Source: Agelas oroides (lineage: Eukaryota > Porifera > Demospongiae > Agelasida > Agelasidae). From it: DNA of 64,000 bases. Numbering within the stretch: position 1 is the stretch's first letter; every line of letters begins with the position of its first letter. Under the pieces are notes generated by a model. It ran no database searches and was not told where the DNA came from. It saw only the letters and a program-made list of their open reading frames with translations. Below, piece after piece: positions 35,201-44,200 of the stretch. A program made the translations under genes and the position numbers. The stretch covers positions 4,572,274 through 4,636,273 of the forward strand of contig OX422200.1 of the NCBI GenBank assembly GCA_949130485.1. The letters are read 5' to 3'.

Positions 35201-38200
35201 TGATACATCTCAAACTCCGATGTTACACAATGGCAAGTAAGTGAAATGTATCCATTTCCAGCATGGGAAGTCCACATGTCACTCATGAGTGTCACATGCT
35301 GTTGTTGCGCAACAACCCTTAACACTTGTAGCCCGACATAGGACAACATATCGTGGCTCTGCCAAATGCATCAGATTCAATCCCACAACTGCGATTGGGC
35401 TAGGTCCTTGGCTATAAATTCAGCAACAGCCTGCATCAGCATCTTAGCACACTCAGAGGTAGCGGCAAATTTTTCTGTGTTGGTTGCTGCGACTCAGCAG
35501 TGACAGAGATCATGTGTGCCTGTAGCATGCTGGTGGCCAAAAACGTGACATGCATTTGACATTTAATTACATACAGAGCCAAGACTGCAATGTGACTACC
35601 AAGCCTTGCTACACTTGGATACACCACTGCTTAGTATCCCAATTTACAATATACTTACCCACGAGGGACAATGTCACACTTGTACCCAGCTCCTATTAAC
35701 AACAAAAGTGATGCGAAAGGGGTGCTGTATGGCACTGTTTACAGCAGTTATTGAAAAGGTGAACCTAGATCCGGACATGCATACATATATGTACATATAA
35801 TGATAGCACGTTTTAACTTTGCATTCCTGAGTATAATTGAACTATTGCCAGATTATTTACAAAACAATTACCGTAGTCTCGCGAAAGAGCACCCACCCCC
35901 TACTTTTGGCTCAATTTCTTGTATAGGGTCAAAGTTTACCTGAATGAGTGCCCACCCTGGAGCGAGCTTCGCATGGAGTTTGAGAAGCATAGCCTCAAGC
36001 GCTATGCATATCTGAGGTAAGAAACTTTGCGCAATACTTCACCGAAGGTTACTTAAAGGCATCTTTGTGTAGATGGGCGTAGCTAATGCAGTGTGCACAG
36101 CGAACTAAGCCATGCTCACAGTGACATGGTGCCATTCAGAGTGTTGTGTGCCGTCAGTACTCAACTTCAAACCCGCTGGCGGTTCTGTTGTACGTCATTA
36201 TTTGTCCAATCATTTGCTTCGAGGGCATCGAGTCGCTGTAAACATGACGTGGACACTCTTTTGTGGTTAAATGCGGAAACACTCTAAAGAGCGGCCACTC
36301 CCCTCTTCGTCAGACTTGTAAGGTGCTCCGCCCATGGGCGCTCTTTCGCGAGACTACAGTAAACACCTTGCACTCCCTGCTGATTTCTATTCCTGCTCTT
36401 TTTACAAAGTTGTTAGACATGCAACTGTTCTTGTAAATGGTTGTTCTTGTAAATGAAGAAACATCCTGTGAAATAGATGGTCAGATTTGGTTCGCTTTGA
36501 GCAGATATTGTGGGTGCATTATCCTTGTGCATTATACTGTGGTGCCAGGGTAATGATCATGTCAGTTTGCAGTTAGGAATGACCAGTGTTTGTGTCGCTA
36601 TCGTGGCGTGCATAAGTGGTTCATAATGGTTAATCATTATAAGTTGTGCTGGTCGATCTGAATGGCAGTAGCAGACTTGTCCATGTATAGTTCATTCCTT
36701 GAAGTCGATAGACACAGGTTGGGCCAGGAGCCATTCACGATTGAATGGTAAGTTGATTCGTGAGTGCCACCACTCAGGCTGTCAGGATGGTCTGGCTTAC
36801 ACAGTAAATTAAATGTTATCCAGATCGATGTATAACAGTTGTTGTGCAAATCTTCACAGAGCTCCACTTCTCTCACATTCCTCTTTTCTCTGCAACTGCC
36901 TGTGACTACCCTTTCTATAATGTGTATGCATTGCTATGCTCCACGCTACAAGTCAGTTATATACCTCATTATACAACCTATCTCCCTCGGTAGTGTACAT
37001 CTTGTAAAGACCTCCACCATGTTGTATAATCTATTTGAACCTTTAGCTCACATCTTTGATTGATAGCCTTACAATACAAAAGTATATAACTACTGGGAAT
37101 AACCTTCAGCCATGAATGATTTCCACTTTCTTGCAGATTCTCTGTCTCCAGGAGGTGGAGGAGGAACATTTTATTTCGTGGTTTTTACCCCAGCTGCATC
37201 ACCACGGTATGTTGACATTTTGTGCATTGTATAAGAGAGGTACACTGTTTGATACTGTGTTTCTGTAATGAGTATGCCTACCTCTCTTGGTGTAGCCATT
37301 GCTAAGATTTGCCTCCCGTTCTATTGTGATTACATTACACTTTTATCAGGCTTCTGAATGCCCTCATAACCTAGCCTCGTTCCCAGGCGTTCCCAGGCCT
37401 GCCCACCGTCCAGTTTTGATCACTTGCAGTATGCAAAAACGGAGGGGGAAGGCGTGGTATGTTTATCATATGAATGACGTCAGTGTCTACTTCTGTCTAC
37501 CTAGGTAGACACTGACATCATTCGTGTGATTAAATGGACCAGCCTTCCCCCCTCTAATTTGCATACTGCAAGCGATTAAAAACTGGACGGTGGGAAGGCC
37601 TGGTAACGAAGCTACTCATAACCAGTTTGCAGTAAAATGGAGGGAACACCTGAAACACAGTGTTCATGTAAGCGCTTAATCTCCCCAAGATGTGGACTAT
37701 TGCATGTTATGTAGCATCAAACTTTGGAGTTGATAGTATACTTATCAGGATAATAACAGCTTATAAGCTCTTTTCATGGCTAAATGAGTTGCAAAAACAT
37801 TTCTGCCAGATTTGGTAGTGAGTTGCAAAAAAGTTTCTCCCAGATTTGGTAGGCTATCGTAGTCTTACTACAGAAACTGGGACATGTGTAAACACATAGG
37901 ATTAAAATTGCACTCCAACACAGCAAGGAGTTGAGACAAAGTTTGTGCAAGAATTGGCTGTGCCTGACAGACAAGACTAGAAGTGATAGGAGAGGTTCAT
38001 TAGACAGATGCTGCTATAGCCTTTGGGCCAGGTTTTATAAGTTATTAGTGAAAGGAAAGCGGTTTTTAGTAGTTGGAGCACTCTCTCTCTCTGGATGCTT
38101 GCTTGCCACATGGTCAGAGGTAGTGTCAATGCCAACACGAAATGTCTCTATTACTAAACCTATGCTCTTCAATGGCACAGTAATCCCCACACATAATGGT

Positions 38201-41200
38201 AATGGAAAATTTATAGTATTCATTGCCTTGAAAGGGATAAAATTTATCACTAGTACTAGTAGCTCACTTGGTTCTTGCTACTCTTGAGTCCCAATTGAAA
38301 CTTTAAACACAATTGAGCTAGCATTTGCTAATCTGAAGGTGTACCGTAAGGCTAACATAATGGTGATTGAAGCTACTGGTGATATCACTGAAAGGTAGCA
38401 TTGGCTACTATCATACAAGAAAACTGTTTAGGGCGGATAGAACACTGTGGTTGTTAAAGTTTGAAATATCAATGTACCGTAAACTCCCGAAAATATGCCC
38501 CCCCCCCCCCCCCCTTTTTGCAAGCTACTTTGAGGCAAAAGTGGGGTGGGAGCGTTTGCTCGAATATTAATTTTGTCTCGTGCATACGCCCCTCCTGCCG
38601 TTCCTCCCACAATCGTGACTACTGCCACGGCTTTCTGGATGAACGGCAGCTTCGATGAACGTGTACTACAGGAATCAGCGGCGCTTGTGTTGAAACTAAG
38701 TCAAGAGGCATCGAAGCAACTTACATTGTCAGTGGTAACAGGGGACAACCCCACGTAAGTTCGCGTTTCCAGTGCAAGCAACAAAAACCTTGGCGGTGGC
38801 CAGCGAACGAGGCTATAGTCTTTTGTGTGTGCATGTTTTACAAACACAATCGACGACGGAGCTAAACCAAAAGCACGCTGAGAAGACACTCGATACGGGG
38901 CGTTTACACGCAAGAAAAATACCTATGTAAGAACTTGGGGGTTAAAGAGAGGGGAGGGCATTTGCTCGAAGGGGGCGTATTTTTGGGAACTTACGGTATA
39001 TAGTATACTGTTTAACCTGGGTACGAGGCTAGTATATTGTTGCCTTGCTCCCAGGTTCCTGCCCGGCCTTTCACTGCTGTCAGTAGCAAGGAGCACAAAG
39101 CTGGACGGGAGCCTGCATGTGTTTAAAGTTACGGGATATTGTTTATTCATGACGTTCAACTGCGCATGCGCACGAAGGACTCTCTATGGACTTTGAACTG
39201 ACTCAATTAGTGCTGCTGAGTATCTTTTTTTTTTGGAACCAAAAATAGTGTTCAGTATTAATGGGACCTAGTTGCCAACGTACTGTACAATGGACAATGC
39301 AGTCCTGACGAAGCCATTTTTTAATATCGTTGGCTATTGTAATTTTACAGAGGCAGAAAGTCATGAGGTGCAGTTTACTGGACAAGGGGCTATTTCTCAA
39401 AAAACCAAACGACACAACAAAACACTCCGTCTGGCCCTCGAGTACATTAAAAACTGTCGGTCTGGAATACCGTTTGTCACTCTCAGTTGCTTGGATGGTC
39501 AGATTTTGGTTCAAAAGTGTATAAAGTTTGACCAACTGCTCGTACAAAGTAACATTTCAGTTCTCGCTGTGAAGAACACGTTGATGAGTGTCTCTCTTTT
39601 CATGTCATGTTTTGCAGCTAGTGCCGTGTAACTGCTTCACAGTTAGTACGTCTGAACCGTTGACCACGCCCCATTACGTATCCTGTAACCTTAAGTATAC
39701 TCCATATATAGACTATTGTATTATAAAATTCAGCAGAGTAAAAAGGTGAATGATAAGTATATTGTATAACACCAGTGTGATACGTATATAAGCAAGCAAA
39801 GTATTAAGTAGTCTTCTCCCCAGACCAAATTTTTCACATGTACCCTGCAGCCTTGTATAAAAATGCAGTCCAAACACTATCACTAGGAAAATTGGGGCCA
39901 TTTGACAACCAGTGGTCACTAAGTGATTGCATTATCAGTTACTAGCAACAGCAACACAAGTTTTGGCCCTCCAAAAACCTGCAAGCTGGCTATCTGTGGT
40001 GACGTCAAAATGTAATTTACTTTCCCGAGCAATCTGATTGGGGCGACAACATGCTGATATATTTTATTATTAGGCCCCAGTTTCTCGACTGAAGGTGCCT
40101 ATTTTTTGACAAATCCGCAGGGTGCACACAAAAAATTGATCTGGGGGTGAGATTAAGTAAAAACCTGGATGGAAGCTAAGGAATGAGACTAAATATACAC
40201 CAGTGTAATATATAATCCAGCCGAGTGTTGTGAGTACTGACTGCAAAGTTATTTCAATGTCTGCAGAATGAGTTGTTTTTCTTGTTTGAACTGGTTCAAG
40301 GCTGCTTCATCTCTTGGTTTCTCGCTGTCTTTAAGCTGAATATATTATTTCCAAAACTTAGCTTCTTTTCCTGGAAGGTTAGCACTGGATTGGACCAATG
40401 TATCACTTGTACTGTGGTCAAGGTGAGCGAAAAATTGCAATGGAGATTCAAGATAAACTTAGCATTAAGTTTACTGGACACCAGTATACACTTGGGCATG
40501 TTTAATTGAAAACGGTCAGTGGAACAATATTGAACAGCTTGGTATAATGCGGCACCCAAACAGTGGCAGAAGTAATTGCCGAGCGCCTTAGCGCGAGGCT
40601 CTGAATCAGGGATCTATTCTCAGGATGTGCGTACGTACGTACGTGTCGGTCACGCTTAGGAATGTCAATTTGCGCTCACGCTCAGGAATCGGGCGTCACT
40701 GAAACGTGCATTACACGAGGACGTCGAGGGAGGACGGAGTTGGGGGGACGTTTCTTGGTGATGGAGGATGGGGAGCACAGCGCGGCTGGCCCTTCGAAAC
40801 GTACAGTGCTCCAAAGCAAGAGAGCAAATTTTTCAATTTTGGAAACTTTTAGCTGTAATGCTTGACACACACATCAAATGTGTTTACAAAGTACATAAAA
40901 GCAATGACCCAGCACTTGTTATGTTTCCCCTAATTTAATTAAGTGTCACGTGATGTCTCCTCGTCAATATGGCTGCCAAAAGTCACCTCATTCAGAAAAA
41001 GTGTTTAGCATAGTATAGCCCTGTTTCTTGAAGTTAAGTGTCCAGATGTGGTGTGAAAGTAGCCTTTACTTGGAAGTTTGGGTAGTCAACAGGCTTCACT
41101 CCCAAGCATTGTCAGGAAAATCCCTAAAAACTGATTTTTGAGAGGCAAAAGTGTTTAGCATGGTATAACTGCAAAACTCCGAGTTAACAGGATTTACTTG

Positions 41201-44200
41201 AAAGATGGCTTTTAGATAGGTTAAAGTTTTGTTTCAAGTACGTTTCTTAGAATAAAAACCTTCCTGGAAGGTATGGGAGTGCTTTTGCGTGGAAATAGTA
41301 ACTTTCAGCCATTTTAGTGACGTATCATGGGTGGGCGTTCTTTCATGATGTCATTAACCACAACACGTGGCTAGGTGAACAGTATGGCTGCTGTCTTCAT
41401 TGATCCGCGTTCACTGGCTCTAGGTGCAGAGTATGAAATCTTACAGTTTCTCGTGGTAGAGCGCACGTTGCTGACATTGCGCAGTACTGTTTGACTCCCA
41501 GGACTCACTTCCTGGTTGCTGGGGTGATCAAGGAAGTTGTGAGTTGGCTCTGAGAAGAACCGGTTGTAGTTGAGCTTGCCACGTTTTCCACGAAGCCTAG
41601 TTAACCAAACTTCTAGCTAATACTCGGTTCGAATATGATAAATTCTAGCTGGCTGATGGTTTGTTGGCATCGTAGTGCACATCTGTGACATCACAAATTG
41701 TCTGTGACGTCACAACGGCTCTTCTTAAGTATGGCAAGTATATAGAGAAGCTAAAACTCGCAGCGCAGGTCGTGCACGTGCAAATAACGTGTAAGTGGTG
41801 AGGACCGTCTTCAAACTGGTACTGAAAGGGGATATAATATTACTTCTCAGAGTCCTTAACAGCAGAGAACCCAGCTATAACATGAACTTCAACTTAGAGA
41901 CATTTATTGTTGCATCATGTAAGAAATGGGATGTTCCAGGGGGGGGGGGGGGGGAATACCATTCCATGTAATTGGAAGGAAATATACAGAGGGTAGAAAC
42001 TCTTGGCCACATGCGTACAACACTCTAAGTGTATATGTACATAGAGGGTGAGGCATGGCAAGAACCCTTACAAGAAATGAACTGTTAAAAATGTACACTA
42101 TACTTATATATAACAATGTGACTGTAAAACAGGGTTCAAAAAGACAACAAGGAAGGGGGTGACCAGCTGGGGGAGTTCCTTGCAAGGAAAATGTGGTAAG
42201 AGCATGAGATGGCTGCTTTGGCACAGCGGTCTAGGAGGTCTTGTGTTGGCTTTTTGGGAAGGTCTAATACTGATGATAAAAGAGGACGCATCTCCCTTTG
42301 GTAGTGTCCTAGGGAGCCTATCTCTAGAGTTTCATAGTTGACTGTCCAGCCTTGGTTGGCCATGTCTGAGAATAGAATCCCATATGCCTCTCTGTTCTGC
42401 TTTCTGGAGCGTGCTGCAGATAAGTTTGATTTTGTGTTTGTTGGGCAGGTCAGTTCAATAACAGTTGCCTGATTGTCACCATTGTGCAGGAGGACCAGAT
42501 CTGGTTTTAGAGGTGTAACCAGAATGGATGGGGGAATTGTGCTGGAGGGGTGTTCTGTAGCTCTTAAATTGGGGAGGTCTGCATATATAGTTGTTTCAGA
42601 GGGGGTGTGACATCTTAGAGCAGAGGTAATGGTGGACAGAACACAGTCATGGCGCCAGGTGTAACGCCCTTGCTCAAGTGCCACTGGGCAGCCATTTAGG
42701 ATATGTGCCACTGTTGGTCGGGAATTTCCACACAGAGAACATTTGGCGCCACACTGAATCTTCCAGCGACGTAGGTTCAAGGGGGTGGGTAGGGTGTCTG
42801 ATGCTGCACATAGAATAAATGATAGCTGGCCCGCAGGTAGGCCATCCCTGATCCTTTTCCAGACTTGACTTTCCTGCTCCAGGTGTATTGCTTCTGTCAG
42901 TTTGCATTGCACTGATAGGGACGACAGGTGGGTATTCCAATGACTGGTTGTGTTGAACTTAATGCTAGCGGATGCCAGTTTGATCAGTTGTTTGGCGTGG
43001 GGAAGGCCAGCAATAGAGGATTGAGCAGAATGGAGAATGTTGACGGCCTCATTTGGGATGTGAAGTGCTTTCACAAAGGACGGTGTGGAAAGATTGAAGT
43101 TTATTTCCTGTATCCTTACGTCACGTGAGGTGGAGATGGTGGCTAGTTGGGAGACTTTTGCCTTCAGCCTCTCAGTTGGAAGATGTGGGCAATTGAGGGC
43201 CTCTGGGTGGAAAAGGATTGCTTGCGTTGCGTTTCTGGGAAGTCTGAGCCACTTCTTAATAAACTTCGTGGCAGTGGTCTGGATGGATCTGATGCCATTG
43301 TCTGAAATAGGGTCTACTGTCAGGAGGAATCTGGACGATGGCACCACATAGTTTCGGAAAATCCAAACTTTATATTCCCCTCGTATTGGTCTGCTATCTA
43401 TGGATTTCAGGGCCAGGGAGATCTTCTCCTCCAGTTGTTTCTTAGCTGTTGAAGCTGTGGACTGATGGGAGGTTGCAATTGTTCCTTTTTATATGCAGTC
43501 GTGTATGCATTCCTGCTTTCCATGTCTACAGGCTATGCTGGGATCTACCAAAAGAGAACTGGGTTTCATAAAGATGGCTGTGCATTGTTCTACTCCAATG
43601 CAAGATTGGAGCTGCTAAATTGGAGTGGAGTAAAATACCAAAATGGGGTTCAAGTCTTGAACAGGGACAATGTTGGACTTGTAACCAAGTTTGCTGTCAG
43701 GCAAGGAGGCAGGTGAGAATCCTTTTTGTAGAAACTATCATGTGACTTTGAATATACTGGGACTTGTATTTTGTTTAGCTAACACTGTATATATCAAGAG
43801 ATTGAGTGGCTGTGTACAAAACTTAGACAGCGATCAAATTTGCCACATTCGTACGTATGTGCTGAGCCCAGTATGAAACAATGAGACCGCTAGTGCTGCT
43901 GCATCACTGCATGGGGACAGATTGCATTCCTAAGCGTGACAGATGTTTGCATTTGTGAATAACTATGTAAGCCACACACCTCCAACTGAGAATAGACACT
44001 GCAAAATTAGTAGTTTCGCACTAAGGTGATCCGCAACTGAACTTTTGCTGGGGAGAGAATGCAGGGATACTAAAACCAATGTCTATCTGGAACAGATTCT
44101 GTGTGCACCATTGTTCCATATCAAATGTTTCCCACTGTAGCATAATACACCTACTGTTCTTTTGATTAGGTTGGCATATGGCATCACTTTCCTTATAGTC

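Larger units (their letters stand above)
26182..37136 (+). other. ANGEL intron 2, 10.96 kb, transposon-filled
   Basis: Phase-0 intron between ...ESTAD and ILCLQEV. It contains the elements listed separately between 26795 and 36361. Loose TAGCCTCG-family termini occur near 31896-31924 and 32390-32406. A short purine-rich tandem (CAGGAGACAGAC-like, Pro/Cys coding noise) lies at 33060-33290. I see nothing recognisable in 31130-31890, 31930-32600 or 36370-37130. Confidence 0.75.
37207..43531 (+). other. ANGEL intron 3 (6.3 kb)
   Basis: Contains a MULE-type MITE (37372-37614), a TA-type MITE (38475-38998), a TAGCCTCG-family fragment near 39010-39120, a homopolymer run of G at about 41939-41954 and a LINE 3' fragment (42130-43470). 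Between 39130 and 41930 I recognise no domain or element. A 119-codon open frame at 39272-39631 shows no motif. Confidence 0.65.

Noticed and set aside
39272-39631. 119-codon plus-strand frame
   Set aside because: No recognisable domain, no splice context, and a transposon-rich intron.
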